A stretch of DNA of 64,000 bases from Lysinibacillus odysseyi 34hs-1 = NBRC 100172 (lineage in GTDB: Bacteria > Bacillota > Bacilli > Bacillales_A > Planococcaceae): positions 1 through 64,000 of the forward strand of contig NZ_BCVX01000001.1 in NCBI RefSeq assembly GCF_001591965.1, read 5' to 3'. The notes under the pieces were generated by a model. That model was not told the origin of the DNA. It saw only the letters and a list, made by a program, of their open reading frames with translations, and searched no databases. The translations under genes and the position numbers were made by a program. This document shows, piece after piece, positions 17,092 to 26,731 of the stretch. The stretch's first letter is position 1. Every line of letters starts with the position of its first letter.

Positions 17092-17153
17092 ATTACCCCC
17101 TATATATTTTTCGTTTTCCATAAATAGTAATATAGTTGACTTCCTTTTTCAAA

Positions 17154-18242
17154 TTATCTCTTAATAGGTAAGGTTATAGTGAATGTTGAACCTTGCTGCA
17201 ATGCACTCTCCACTGTGATTACACCTTCATGTGCTTTAATCAAACTTTTCACAATCGCCATGCCTAAACCTGTTCCTTCAGATTTTTGTTCCGTAGTTGT
17301 CCCGCGATAATAACGGTTAAATAAATTTTGCTGTATTTCTTCTGTCATTCCGACCCCATTGTCCTTGATAAGTATTGTTAGCATATTTTGTTGTACTTCC
17401 AGAATGGTTTTAATGATGACAGGCTTTCCGTTGTGAATTATCGCATTCAAATAAATATTTTGCAGTGCCCGTTTTAATAAATGGGGATCAAATTCCATCG
17501 TTAAATCATTTAGTTCTGTGTGTAACTCCAGTTGATGCATTTGTGCGCGTACATCATTGCTAATATCAGCTAAAACTTGTTGGACGAACGTTACAATATC
17601 TTCTGTTGTTTTACGTATAGGTACAGTTTCGGAACCATCAAAGCGCATTGCTAAATTTAAGTCTTGGACAAGCTGTTCCATATGTGTTCCCTTATCATCA
17701 ATTTCCTGTATAAAGTCACGCTGTTCTTCCCTTGACCAGTTATAATCAGGGTTTAATAATAATGTAGAGTAGCCTTTAATATAAGTCAGCGGTGTCTTTA
17801 AATCATGTGAAATACCCGCAATCCAGTCACGCTTCGCTTTCTCCAGCTGAACTCGTTCACTCTCTGCTTTCTGCAATTGCAGCCACATATCGTCAAGTTG
17901 AACAGTCACTTCCTGGTATAAGCGGAAACGCATTTTTAACTTACCTTTGCGGTTATATATTTTTTCACGTTCTTTAAGAGGTGAATAATCTTCATTCGCA
18001 AGCTGTGCAATCCATTTCAAAACCAGCAATAACGGGCTGCCAAAGTACCAGCCAAACCATAATATGCATATGACTGTATCTATACCAATGATAATCATGA
18101 CAATCCATTCATACTGTTCTGCACCGTACCCTAATTTAGGTAAAATCCCCTCCATTATAATTGGTACAGTAATGGCTAAAAGCACTAACCAAACAACAAA
18201 ACCTAATAATAAGTGCTGAATAAAGCGTTGTTGGATTTTCAT
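17154..18242 (-). CDS. Sensor histidine kinase of a two-component system
   Basis: 362 residues. Two membrane helices (about 11-31 and 45-66) enclose only some 13 extracytoplasmic residues, the layout of intramembrane-sensing kinases. The phospho-acceptor is His146 in GISHDLKTPLTYIKGY. The catalytic domain has N box NIYLNAIIHN (262-271), G1 DNGVGM, RYYRG and GTGLGMAIV. Its start overlaps the response regulator stop by 4 bp (ATGA), so the pair is translationally coupled. The divergent ABC transporter suggests that the system senses an envelope-active compound or stress and turns on the transporter, as in Bce-like modules. Confidence 0.9.
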   Translation of the reverse strand: MKIQQRFIQHLLLGFVVWLVLLAITVPIIMEGILPKLGYGAEQYEWIVMIIIGIDTVICILWFGWYFGSPLLLVLKWIAQLANEDYSPLKEREKIYNRKGKLKMRFRLYQEVTVQLDDMWLQLQKAESERVQLEKAKRDWIAGISHDLKTPLTYIKGYSTLLLNPDYNWSREEQRDFIQEIDDKGTHMEQLVQDLNLAMRFDGSETVPIRKTTEDIVTFVQQVLADISNDVRAQMHQLELHTELNDLTMEFDPHLLKRALQNIYLNAIIHNGKPVIIKTILEVQQNMLTILIKDNGVGMTEEIQQNLFNRYYRGTTTEQKSEGTGLGMAIVKSLIKAHEGVITVESALQQGSTFTITLPIKR

Positions 18243-18961
18243 GTAATATCCCCTGCTGGTGGAGTAAATTTATAGCCGATGCCCCGCAAGTTTACAATAA
18301 TAGTTGGTTTTCTCGTATTATCCCCGAGTTTTCTACGTAATTTTGCGATATGAATGGTAACGGTTTTTTCTTCACCGAATACATCTTCGCCCCACACAAG
18401 CTCATAGATCTGCGAGGTCGTAAATACACGGTTCGGATTTCTGCAAAAGAAATGCAGAAGTTCTAATTCTTTTGCGGTAGCTTGTATTGCTTCACCATGA
18501 ACAGTTAACAAAGCTTGGTCCGGTGAGAATGTGAACGTATTATATACATAGTTTTTTTCTTCAGTTTGTATATTTTTATTTCCATATACGTGCTGACGCC
18601 TTAATATTGCACGTATTCTCGCTACAACTTCAAGCGGATTGAAAGGCTTTGTAATATAATCGTCGCCTCCTACACTAAGCCCCGTTAATTTATCAAAATC
18701 ACTGGATCGTGCACTGATAAATAAAATGGGTGCTGTCGTTTGTTGACGGATGGCTGAACATAGTGCAAAGCCATCACCATCCGGCAGCATTACATCCAAT
18801 AAAATAATATCGAAATCTTTCTCCGCTAGAGCTTCCATTGCTTCCTTTTTCGTAGATGCAGTTGTTATATGTGTAAAATGTTCTTTTTGCAAGGTAAGCT
18901 CCAACATTTTTAAAATGCCGATTTCATCATCTACAATTAAAATCTTTTCATTATCTTTCAT
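18239..18961 (-). CDS. OmpR-family response regulator
   Basis: The 240-residue protein has a receiver domain with the acidic pair Asp11/Asp12, phospho-acceptor Asp56 (DIILLDVMLPDGDG) and Lys105 (ITKPFNPLE). A C-terminal winged helix follows (ELELLHFFCRNPNRVFT, then VTIHIAKLRRKLGD and IVNLRGIGYKF). It is partner of the kinase that overlaps its end and probably activates the divergent ABC transporter operon through repeats at 19051-19069. Confidence 0.92.
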   Translation of the reverse strand: MKDNEKILIVDDEIGILKMLELTLQKEHFTHITTASTKKEAMEALAEKDFDIILLDVMLPDGDGFALCSAIRQQTTAPILFISARSSDFDKLTGLSVGGDDYITKPFNPLEVVARIRAILRRQHVYGNKNIQTEEKNYVYNTFTFSPDQALLTVHGEAIQATAKELELLHFFCRNPNRVFTTSQIYELVWGEDVFGEEKTVTIHIAKLRRKLGDNTRKPTIIVNLRGIGYKFTPPAGDIT

Positions 18962-19050
18962 ACGATTGCCTCTTTTTTTATCTCTATCCTACCAAACTTT
19001 CTCAACAGGACATACCTATTATGTAAAAATTACGTACACTTTCCTGCCTG

Positions 19051-19101
19051 TTTACTTTATTTTTACTTTCGTCTTTTACGATGGTATTAATCAAGTATAA
19101 A
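19051..19101 (+). promoter_or_regulatory. Candidate response-regulator site and promoter of the ABC operon
   Basis: TTTACTTT occurs twice, at 19051-19058 and 19062-19069, an 11-bp spacing on one face of the helix, as OmpR-type regulators prefer. A third TTTAC lies at 19075-19079. Just downstream, TTTACG (19075-19080) and TATAAA (19096-19101) form a poor promoter with a 15-bp gap, which would need activation. The site faces the divergently encoded regulator. Confidence 0.45.
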
Positions 19102-19116
19102 CAGGAGGTCTTATCT

Positions 19117-20037
19117 GTGGGATATATTATTCAAACACAGCAATTAACAAAGCATTTTAAACATGCACCAATTATCAACCATGTAAGTATGAACATTAAA
19201 GAAGGCGAAATCTATGGTTTTTTAGGTCCAAATGGGGCCGGTAAAACAACGATTATGAAAATGCTGCTAAATTTAGTTAAACCAAACTCAGGTGTAATTC
19301 ATATTCAAAACGAACCCATTACAGCGACATCGTATAAATATTTAAAAGATATAGGAAGCCTTATCGAATATCCGATTTTTTATGAGGAACTAACCTCTTA
19401 CGAAAATTTACAAATCCACTGTGCTTATATAGGGTATGAGGACCAAAGTCATTTAAAGGAGGTACTGAAGATTGTCGGTTTACAGGCCGCCGAGAAGAAA
19501 AAGGTAAAGGAATTTTCCCTCGGTATGCGTCAACGGTTGGCGATTGCACGCGCCATTGTTTCCAAGCCCCGTATATTAATTTTGGATGAACCGATTAATG
19601 GACTAGATCCAATCGGAATTAAAGAAGTAAGGGAATTGCTTGTTATGCTAAAACAGCAATATGGCATGACAATTTTGATTTCAAGCCATATCGTCTCGGA
19701 AATCGAATCTATTGCAGATACGATCGGCATATTAAACAACGGTGAACTGCTTGAGGAAATATCGATGCACTCCTTGCGTGAAAAGCACAGTTCAACGGTT
19801 GAAATGGTTGTAAGTGATACGGCAAAAGCAAAAAAATTGTTAGAAGAAGAATTCAATGCTGAGGTACAGGTCATCAATGCCGCAGTTTTGCATATTCAGA
19901 AATTAAACGAAAAGCCCTCAATTTTAACAAAACGCTTAGTACTCCATGGAGTGGATGTAGAAAAGGTTGAGACAATACATCAATCGTTGGAAGAATATTT
20001 CGTAAATCGGATAAATGGAGGAAGACTACATGATTAA
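19117..20037 (+). CDS. ABC transporter ATP-binding protein (BcrA-like)
   Basis: 306 residues. Walker A GPNGAGKT (37-44), a Q-loop region near residue 84, signature FSLGMRQR (133-140), Walker B ILILDEP (153-159) and the switch histidine in ISSHIVSEIES are all present. The extra C-terminal domain (about 215-306) is typical of drug and lantibiotic-type ABC-2 exporters. The start is GTG at 19117 with GGAGG 8 nt upstream; an ATG at 19081 has no site. It overlaps the permease gene by 8 bp. With the permease it probably exports or removes a membrane-active compound. Confidence 0.9.
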   Translation: MGYIIQTQQLTKHFKHAPIINHVSMNIKEGEIYGFLGPNGAGKTTIMKMLLNLVKPNSGVIHIQNEPITATSYKYLKDIGSLIEYPIFYEELTSYENLQIHCAYIGYEDQSHLKEVLKIVGLQAAEKKKVKEFSLGMRQRLAIARAIVSKPRILILDEPINGLDPIGIKEVRELLVMLKQQYGMTILISSHIVSEIESIADTIGILNNGELLEEISMHSLREKHSSTVEMVVSDTAKAKKLLEEEFNAEVQVINAAVLHIQKLNEKPSILTKRLVLHGVDVEKVETIHQSLEEYFVNRINGGRLHD

Positions 20038-20734
20038 TCTAATGAAATTGGAATGGCGCAAGCATCGTTTAGTACATTATTTCAAAGGCTTTTTCTTATG
20101 TTTCATAAGCATCTACGGCTTTGTGTTATTGATTTCCTTTGGAACGAAGGAGGAAGCGGAAGATGTAATGAGTTCATTTCAGGAATTTATGACTCCGGTC
20201 TATATCTTTTCTAATATTACATTCATTATATTCGGCAGTGTACTTTTATCCCGTCTTGTCATCGCGGAGTTTCGCACAAATACAATGCAGGTATTATTTA
20301 CCTACCCTATCCATCGAAAAAGAATACTATTTGCGAAGCTGATGCTCACTTTCTTATTTACTACGGGCAGCCTATTTACTAGCATCTGGATCATTCAAAT
20401 ACTCACATATTTTTTACAGCCTTCACTTGGCTTTTTTGAAGGCACAGTCACTATGCAAAATCTATTGGCAACATTGCCACAAACAATCACTAACGCACTC
20501 ATGATGGGGGCCATCGCCTTAATTCCATTATTTTTCGGCATGCGAAAAAAATCAACCGCTTCTACAATCACGTCTGCCGTTATCATTGCCTTTCTGATTA
20601 ACTCGACAATCTCAAATGGAAGTGAATCCTTCAGTCTGATGGATGTATTATTTATCCCTCTCATATTGGCACTACTGGGAGTAGGCATTGCCTATTTATC
20701 ATTCCGCAATATTCATATAAGGGATTTAACATAA
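20030..20734 (+). CDS. ABC-2 type permease
   Basis: About 234 residues with six membrane helices and no enzymatic motif, the form of BcrB- or NosY-like permeases. The N-terminal NLMKLEWRKHR is the usual cytoplasmic lead-in. The ATG at 20030 lies inside the end of the ATPase gene, with GGAGG about 9 nt upstream; an ATG at 20015 lies on that site. Its TAA overlaps the next gene's ATG (TAATG). It forms the channel of the transporter encoded by this operon. Confidence 0.85.
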   Translation: MINLMKLEWRKHRLVHYFKGFFLCFISIYGFVLLISFGTKEEAEDVMSSFQEFMTPVYIFSNITFIIFGSVLLSRLVIAEFRTNTMQVLFTYPIHRKRILFAKLMLTFLFTTGSLFTSIWIIQILTYFLQPSLGFFEGTVTMQNLLATLPQTITNALMMGAIALIPLFFGMRKKSTASTITSAVIIAFLINSTISNGSESFSLMDVLFIPLILALLGVGIAYLSFRNIHIRDLT

Positions 20735-21567
20735 TGATGAGAAAAATGTTAGTTATGTTATTGCTGCTCGGATTGATTTGCACATTCATAATTTTTTTCT
20801 CAAGGCAATCCCCTGAGACAATATCAGTTGGCAGTTTTGAGGCGTTTGCTACTATTGATGTAGACATTGTTGAGTTCAAAACTACGATTATCGACTCTCC
20901 TGACAACAAAATACATGTAAAGCTACAGGGACATAAAATAAACAAGGATATGCTAAAGATCAAGGAGGAAAACAACACCTTCTTCATCAAAGAAAAACAA
21001 GAGAAGAAAAAATGGAACGATTATATTAGTTTAAGTTCAAAACCGTCTATTACTATACAGCTGCCAAAGACTTATAGTAAAAACCTCATAATTAGCAGTG
21101 TGGATGGAGAATTTGATATAAAAGAATTGATGCTGGAAAAAGTTCTACTGGATATATCGTCAGGTGCTGCTACTCTAAAAAATGTGTCTATCCTACATGC
21201 GGAACTTTCTACGAAAGACGGCAATATATCAGTCGATAAAAGTACTATTGATAATTTATTTATTTCATCTAATGCAGGGGATGTTCTTCTTAAAGAAGGT
21301 GCCGGTTCTAGTTATAAAATAGAGACAATTGATGGACAAATCAAAATGACCGATGCTATTGAACAAGAAAATGTCTCTATAAAAAGTAATTCAGGCGATA
21401 TTCGTATTCAATATAAAAAAGCACCCGTTTCACTTCTATTAAAAACAGAAACTACTGGTGATACGAAAATTAAACTACCAAATTTCAAGTATGAGACAAA
21501 CCTAATTGGAAAAGGTGCTAATACGCTTTCTGTTGAATCAAAAAACGGATCTATTTTTATAGAATAG
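20734..21567 (+). CDS. DUF4097 (LiaG-like) membrane-anchored protein
   Basis: 277 residues. One N-terminal membrane helix (about 4-22) is followed by a repetitive beta-rich domain with IQLPKTY near residue 110 and then repeated short strands (SSVDGEFDI, SSNAGDVLL, SNSGDIRI, ESKNGSIFI). This is the DUF4097 adhesin-like beta-helix, seen in LiaG-type proteins of envelope-stress operons. It would sit on the outer face of the membrane. It is the last gene of the ABC operon and is translationally linked to the permease. Confidence 0.8.
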   Translation: MMRKMLVMLLLLGLICTFIIFFSRQSPETISVGSFEAFATIDVDIVEFKTTIIDSPDNKIHVKLQGHKINKDMLKIKEENNTFFIKEKQEKKKWNDYISLSSKPSITIQLPKTYSKNLIISSVDGEFDIKELMLEKVLLDISSGAATLKNVSILHAELSTKDGNISVDKSTIDNLFISSNAGDVLLKEGAGSSYKIETIDGQIKMTDAIEQENVSIKSNSGDIRIQYKKAPVSLLLKTETTGDTKIKLPNFKYETNLIGKGANTLSVESKNGSIFIE

Positions 21568-21610
21568 AAAATTGTTATAAAAAAGAGAATGAACTGCTAT
21601 CAAACACTTA

Positions 21611-21645
21611 AAAGACAGAACCACTAACAAAATGGTTCTGTCTTT
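21611..21645. terminator. Strong bidirectional terminator
   Basis: A 13-bp perfect stem (AAAGACAGAACCA, 21611-21623, with 21633-21645) has a 9-nt loop and A/T flanks. It ends the ABC operon and can serve the convergent CPCC gene. Confidence 0.85.
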
Positions 21646-21757
21646 AAATATGTGGCTCACTTCCATGTTAAGCATCTTATTCTTCAATATGCCTGCAACT
21701 ACATAATTGCGCCTGATTGTGGAATATTTGATCAATTAAAACACTTCATCATTTTAA

Positions 21758-22264
21758 CTAATCCTGAGCTTCCACCGAAATATTTAGCTGTTTTAACAAA
21801 AGCTCAATAACCTCTATAGCTTCTTCTCTTTGCTTATAATCGGTAGTACAAAACCTAATCATTTCTAGATCAGTCGCTGCTTTTCTAACAATATTAGCTA
21901 GCTCTTTGGGAACATCAATCCAAGATAAGTTACGTTCTAAATCTGCAATATGATATGTCCCTTCTTTAAACTTTCTACACGCTAATTTCACTTCATATAA
22001 ATTATCTTTAAAAGTTTTCCAATCAGGGTCTCTTTTTTCATGGGAATTAGGTTTTCTAACATTTTCAACAAAACTTTTTTCACAAGCGCCATACCTAATA
22101 TAATTCATTTGAGCTTCAATTAGAGGTATCTGGTTAGCGCCTGTGGCATACACATCTTCTTTTTGAAAGGGATCATCCTCCCAAAAGCAAATTGTACATA
22201 TTTCATAGTCACCATCACTATCCAATGTTTGATAACCACAACATATGCAGGTGTTTTTGTTCAT
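21758..22264 (-). CDS. CPCC-type cysteine-rich protein with C-terminal helical domain
   Basis: 168 residues. The N-terminus has CICCGYQTL and YEICTICFWEDDP, four cysteines in two Cys-x2-Cys pairs. This matches the CPCC zinc-binding family, whose members normally read CPCCG and CPVCFWEDD; the Ile for Pro change leaves the ligands intact. The last 90 residues form a separate helical domain (LYEVKLACRKFKEGTYHIAD onwards). Such domains are often found in predicted immunity proteins, but that is only a suggestion. The ATG at 22264 is chosen for AGAGGTG 6 nt upstream; a longer frame would overlap the preceding gene. Confidence 0.75.
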   Translation of the reverse strand: MNKNTCICCGYQTLDSDGDYEICTICFWEDDPFQKEDVYATGANQIPLIEAQMNYIRYGACEKSFVENVRKPNSHEKRDPDWKTFKDNLYEVKLACRKFKEGTYHIADLERNLSWIDVPKELANIVRKAATDLEMIRFCTTDYKQREEAIEVIELLLKQLNISVEAQD

Positions 22265-22317
22265 AAGACACCTCTCAGTCACCTTTTCTATACTCATAAT
22301 CATGTTTATAAACGGCT

Positions 22318-23196
22318 TTATTGAAGTATATACGTTTCCCATGCTTCACCTGTTTCAACATCAATAAAGCTAAATAATTTCATCGCATGCCAGTCAGTTG
22401 TATCCACTTCCAGCGCCAGCGTTGCTACGCCTTTTTCCGATAAGCTTTCCAGCTGCTTTTTCAGCAGCCTGCGAAGCAGGGTTGGCTCTGTACTCTCGCT
22501 TATTCCAAGCCATCCCACTTCATAGTGCCGGCTATCTACCGGATGCATCATGATGAAGCCATCAATACAATGATAATCATGGCTGATGAGACTGTGCTCT
22601 TGATCAGGTGCATCATTTAATAAGATGTCTTCCCACTCTTCCAATGAATAGTTATTGACCGGATTTACCTGATGAGTGGCGGTGTATGTCTCTTTTAACA
22701 ATGTAAAAAAGCTCTGTTTCATTTCTGTATTATTTAGAAGCTCTTTTAAGGATATATAGTTATCAGCTTTCTCTACATTTTTGAAGTGCTTCTGGATATC
22801 ATTCATTTGCAGGGTGGGCATGTATGTCTTACGTATCAATCGAAATCCATTCCGAATAAGAAACGTACTCATCGATTCGTCTGATTCCGAGCCAGCCCAT
22901 ATCCATTTATCCTGATGAACAGTCGCAAGCTTTATTTGATGAAAAATCGCATCTGCCATTCTATCAGCATCTTGTGCTCGATCACTGATAAAAATCCGAA
23001 AATACATTGCTGTTGGATGAAATTCATTCACCCAACCGACTCCGATTCCTACAACATGATACTCATTTCTTGCAACGAAGAGGTGCTCGTATTTTTGGGT
23101 GTGTAGAATATGGGAGATATCCGACATTTTCTCTAGAAGGTCTTGTTCCAGCTGATCTGCTTCCAGCTTATCTATTTTCTTAATTTGCCAATTCAT
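22318..23196 (-). CDS. GNAT-superfamily protein, two-domain
   Basis: 292 residues, twice the length of a simple GNAT. The first half has HLFVARNEYHVVGIGVGWVNE and a weak acetyltransferase strand pattern. The second half has DYHCIDGFIMMHPVDSRHYEVGWLGI and GVATLALEVDTTDWHAMKLFSF. It lacks a textbook R-G-x-G loop, so the activity is uncertain. It starts 17 bp after the ileS stop in the same direction, so it is likely read through from the ileS transcript. Confidence 0.65.
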   Translation of the reverse strand: MNWQIKKIDKLEADQLEQDLLEKMSDISHILHTQKYEHLFVARNEYHVVGIGVGWVNEFHPTAMYFRIFISDRAQDADRMADAIFHQIKLATVHQDKWIWAGSESDESMSTFLIRNGFRLIRKTYMPTLQMNDIQKHFKNVEKADNYISLKELLNNTEMKQSFFTLLKETYTATHQVNPVNNYSLEEWEDILLNDAPDQEHSLISHDYHCIDGFIMMHPVDSRHYEVGWLGISESTEPTLLRRLLKKQLESLSEKGVATLALEVDTTDWHAMKLFSFIDVETGEAWETYILQ

Positions 23197-23213
23197 CTTC
23201 TCAACCTTCTTTT

Positions 23214-26200
23214 TTACTGGGTCGTTTGTAGATCAACATAAATACGTACTGGCCGATTAAATACTTCTGCCTCTATATAATTTTGAGTTGGCCGGCCTGT
23301 ATGATAGGCAACTTCATTAAGCAGGACATTTTTCCGTAAAAATGCTTCATGGTTTTTAAGCAGTTCTGTAGATTCTTCATCTGTAGAAAAGCTGATGGAG
23401 ATATATTGCTCTACCGGCAGGCCCCATTTCTTTCTTGCATCCTGAACAGCGCGGATCAGTTCTCTCATTTGTCCTTCCTGAAGCAATTCATCTGTCAAAT
23501 TAGTATCGAGCAAAACGCGGCATGACCCTTCTTCTGCGAGAGCGAAATGGTTTTCTACAACTGATTCTTTTACGACATGCTCAGTAAGCAGGAGAAATTC
23601 TTCCTCCCCACTCGTTACTTTCAACGACCCTTCAAGCTGCAGCATTTTCTTTTCCGCTTCGCTCATTTGCGTAACATACGCCTTTACACTGTTGACATGT
23701 CTTCCGAAAGCCGCACCCGCTGTTTTGAAATTCAATTTATATTGAACCTTTTCATATGCGGAAAAGTCCTTCAGCCATTCGACCTTTTTTACATTTAGCT
23801 CTTCGCGGATGATTTCGTTATATTGCTCATGCGCCACTTCAGGCCCATCGATAGTTATAAGCATTTTAGCAAGCGGCTGCTTGATTTTAAGTGCCTGCTC
23901 ATTTCGGATACTCCGGCCGAGCTCCACCACTGTTAGTACCTGCTGCATCTCTTTTTCAAGTTCTGTGTTCATCACATCTTTTTGCGCTTTCGGATAATTC
24001 TCCAAGTGGACGCTTCGGTTATGAAGCTGCCGGTAAATATCTTCTGCTATAAACGGCGTAAACGGTGCTAGCAGCAGGCTGATATTTGTTAAGACCTCAT
24101 GCAGTGTGCTGAATGCGCCGCGTTTATCTAAAGACATCCCTTTTGCCCAAAACCGCGTACGCGAACGGCGAATATACCAGTTACTTAGTTCCTCCACTAA
24201 TGCAGCAAGTTCCCTTACCGCCTGTGTAAACTGGTACTGCTCCATATGATCTGTTACGGCCTGCATCGTATGGTGGAGTCTTGATAAAATCCAGCGGTCC
24301 ATTGTTGAACGTTCACCTGCATTGTTTGGGTCATAAGTGAAACCATCGATTTGGGCATACAGCTGATAAAATTTGAATGTATTATCCAATGTATCAACGA
24401 GCTTGGATTTTGCCTCTTGGACGTTCCGGGTAGAAAATCGTTTTGGATTCCACGGAGAACTGTCTACTAACAATGACCACCTTAGCGCATCCGCCCCGAA
24501 TTGGTTCATTAATTCAACAGGGTCAAGTGCATTGCCTTTACTTTTCGACATTTTCTGTCCGTTTTCATCCAGTACATGCCCTAACGACAGTACCCTTTTA
24601 TATGGTGCATTTCCTGTAAACAATGTCGATACAGCCATCAAACTATAGAAAAATCCTCGCGTCTGGTCAATTCCTTCGATAACGACATCCGCCGGAAACT
24701 GCTCCTGGAATTTCTCTTTATTTTCAAATGGATAATGGTGCTGGGCAAATGGCATGGACCCGCTGTCAAACCACACATCGATCACTTCCGGTGTGCGCTT
24801 CATATCACCGCCGCACTTTTCGCATACACAGATGACTTCATCGATATACGGCTTATGCAGCTCAAGCTCCTCACCAACCGGGGTTTTTGCCATAGCATGT
24901 AGTGCCGCTCTTCCCTGCGGTGCTTCTTCATGCCCGCAGTCTCCGCAGATCCACACATTGAGCGGCGTTCCCCAATAACGGTTCCGGCTGATATTCCAGT
25001 CAACCGCGTTTTCCAGGAAGTTGCCGAAGCGGCCTTGTTTGATATGGTCCGGATACCATGTTACCTGTTCGTTATTTTCAAGCATCTGTTCCCTTTGTGA
25101 AGACATATCGATGAACCAGCTGTCCGTCGCATAGTAAAGAAGTGGTGAATCACAGCGCCAGCAATGTGGATAGCTATGCTCATACTTTTCTTTTGAAAAT
25201 AGCAGCTGGCGATCCGCAAGCAGCCTGATGATATCCACATCGCAATCTTTTACAAAGCGTCCGGCTAAATCCGTTACTTCCGCTGTATAGCAGCCTTTTG
25301 CATCTACAACATTCACAAAGGATAGCCCGTTTTGCTTCACTGTTTTATAATCGTCTTCCCCGTATGCTGGCGCGATATGAACAATGCCCGTTCCGCTATG
25401 CTCTGTCACATAATCGGCCAGAACGACTACATGCCCTTTATCCAACGTTACATAATCAAATGGTGGGAGATAAGCTTCTCCTTCAAATTCCTTACCGCTG
25501 TGTTCGCTCAATATATCGACCGGTTGCCTAAATACTTTTTCGACTAACGATTTCGCCAAGATATAGATGTCGTTTTCGTGTTTTACTCGGGCATATGTTA
25601 ATGCAGGATTCACCGCAAGCGCTACATTTGCCGGTAATGTCCAAGGCGTTGTCGTCCAGCCGAGGAAGTACTCGGCGTGATCTTTCCTTTTAAATTTTAC
25701 AGTTGCTGATAGATCCTTTACATCCTTATAGCCCTGTGCAACTTCATGCGAGCTCAGTGACGTCTGGCAGCTCGGGCAATACGGGGAAACACGATGCCCT
25801 TTATACAGAAGCTTGTTTTTATGGACATGGCTTAAAATGTTCCAGACTGACTCGATATAGTCATTGCTTAATGTTACATACGGATCATCCATATCCACCC
25901 AGTAGCCAAGCTCTTCGGTAAAAGAGCGCCATTTCTTTTCATACGTAAAGACACTCTCCCGGCATTTTTGGATGAACGCCTCTACCCCGTAATGCTCGAT
26001 TGCCTGTTTACCCGAGATACCGAGTTCTTTCTCGACACCTAATTCTACTGGCAGTCCGTGGGTATCCCAGCCTGCTTTCCGTTCTACCCGGAATCCCTGC
26101 ATCGTTTGATAACGGGCCACTACATCCTTGATTGTCCTGCCCAGTGCATGCCCTACATGCGGCAGCCCATTGGCAGTCGGGGGTCCCTCGTAAAAGACAA

Positions 26201-26318
26201 AAGCTTTTTGATCTTTGCGGCTTTCCACTGTCGCTTCAAACGTTCGTTCTTTTTCCCACAGTTTCCTGATTTTCATTTCACGTTCTACTGTTGTTTCTTT
26301 CTTTGATTCAGCTTGCAT
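23214..26318 (-). CDS. ileS: Isoleucyl-tRNA synthetase, class 2 (eukaryote-like) form
   Basis: IleRS joins isoleucine to tRNA-Ile in the cytoplasm. At 1034 residues it is longer than the usual bacterial IleRS (about 920). The HIGH motif appears as PHVGHALGR (54-57 HVGH) and the KMSKS motif at 589-593. The editing domain has [16 protein letters not shown] near 221. The motif context [17 protein letters not shown] is that of type 2 IleRS, related to eukaryotic enzymes and, as a family trait, poorly inhibited by mupirocin. GGAGG lies 8 nt before the ATG. Expression is controlled by a T-box leader with an isoleucine specifier. A GNAT gene follows 17 bp downstream. Confidence 0.95.
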   Translation of the reverse strand: MQAESKKETTVEREMKIRKLWEKERTFEATVESRKDQKAFVFYEGPPTANGLPHVGHALGRTIKDVVARYQTMQGFRVERKAGWDTHGLPVELGVEKELGISGKQAIEHYGVEAFIQKCRESVFTYEKKWRSFTEELGYWVDMDDPYVTLSNDYIESVWNILSHVHKNKLLYKGHRVSPYCPSCQTSLSSHEVAQGYKDVKDLSATVKFKRKDHAEYFLGWTTTPWTLPANVALAVNPALTYARVKHENDIYILAKSLVEKVFRQPVDILSEHSGKEFEGEAYLPPFDYVTLDKGHVVVLADYVTEHSGTGIVHIAPAYGEDDYKTVKQNGLSFVNVVDAKGCYTAEVTDLAGRFVKDCDVDIIRLLADRQLLFSKEKYEHSYPHCWRCDSPLLYYATDSWFIDMSSQREQMLENNEQVTWYPDHIKQGRFGNFLENAVDWNISRNRYWGTPLNVWICGDCGHEEAPQGRAALHAMAKTPVGEELELHKPYIDEVICVCEKCGGDMKRTPEVIDVWFDSGSMPFAQHHYPFENKEKFQEQFPADVVIEGIDQTRGFFYSLMAVSTLFTGNAPYKRVLSLGHVLDENGQKMSKSKGNALDPVELMNQFGADALRWSLLVDSSPWNPKRFSTRNVQEAKSKLVDTLDNTFKFYQLYAQIDGFTYDPNNAGERSTMDRWILSRLHHTMQAVTDHMEQYQFTQAVRELAALVEELSNWYIRRSRTRFWAKGMSLDKRGAFSTLHEVLTNISLLLAPFTPFIAEDIYRQLHNRSVHLENYPKAQKDVMNTELEKEMQQVLTVVELGRSIRNEQALKIKQPLAKMLITIDGPEVAHEQYNEIIREELNVKKVEWLKDFSAYEKVQYKLNFKTAGAAFGRHVNSVKAYVTQMSEAEKKMLQLEGSLKVTSGEEEFLLLTEHVVKESVVENHFALAEEGSCRVLLDTNLTDELLQEGQMRELIRAVQDARKKWGLPVEQYISISFSTDEESTELLKNHEAFLRKNVLLNEVAYHTGRPTQNYIEAEVFNRPVRIYVDLQTTQ

Positions 26319-26357
26319 GTCGTGTTCCTCCTATACAAAATTGTATAAAAGGCATAC

Positions 26358-26390
26358 AAAAAACCCCGTCCCAAGCAAGGGACGGGGTTA
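26358..26390 (-). terminator. T-box regulated terminator
   Basis: AACCCCGTCCC pairs perfectly with GGGACGGGGTT around TTGCTT, followed by TTTTTG on the minus strand. The alternative antiterminator uses the T-box sequence just upstream. Confidence 0.9.
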
Positions 26391-26640
26391 ACCCGCGATA
26401 CCACCCTAATTCTATTGAAAACGTTCCAATAGCACTCAGCGACGTACAATCATACGCGTTCCTTTTAACGGTAGACACCCGGATTGACCTACTCACACGT
26501 TCGGTCAATCTTCTCGGAGAGGATTTTCATGTAACATCTGCACACCGGCTTCCACCAAAATACCGGCTCTCTGTAGAACAAAATGAAACACTACTCTTTC
26601 TCGTCAACGAATTTTGTATGCTTTTTATTGGAAATTATCT
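26358..26640 (-). promoter_or_regulatory. T-box leader of ileS, isoleucine-specific
   Basis: Minus-strand features in order are the stem I opening GACGAGAAAGAGTA near 26610, the AGAGAGCCGG element near 26570, and a specifier loop reading AAAATC before CTCTCCGAG, giving codon AUC (26524-26522). The hallmark AGGGTGGTATCGCGG follows at about 26407-26393, then the terminator stem. Uncharged tRNA-Ile pairs with the AUC and the T-box bulge to hold the antiterminator, so ileS is made when isoleucine is short. Confidence 0.93.
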
Positions 26641-26665
26641 TAACAAACGAAAAAACATATGTCAA
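26637..26665 (-). promoter_or_regulatory. Sigma-A promoter of the T-box ileS transcript
   Basis: TTGACA (26665-26660) is followed after 17 bp by TAAGAT (26642-26637). The -35 is a consensus match, and the start would fall just upstream of the T-box stem I. Confidence 0.75.
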
Positions 26666-26731
26666 TAAGGAGAATGCCTATGTTTTTAGAGGGGAGGATA
26701 CAATGTCATAGCAAGCTTTACACTTTCATTC

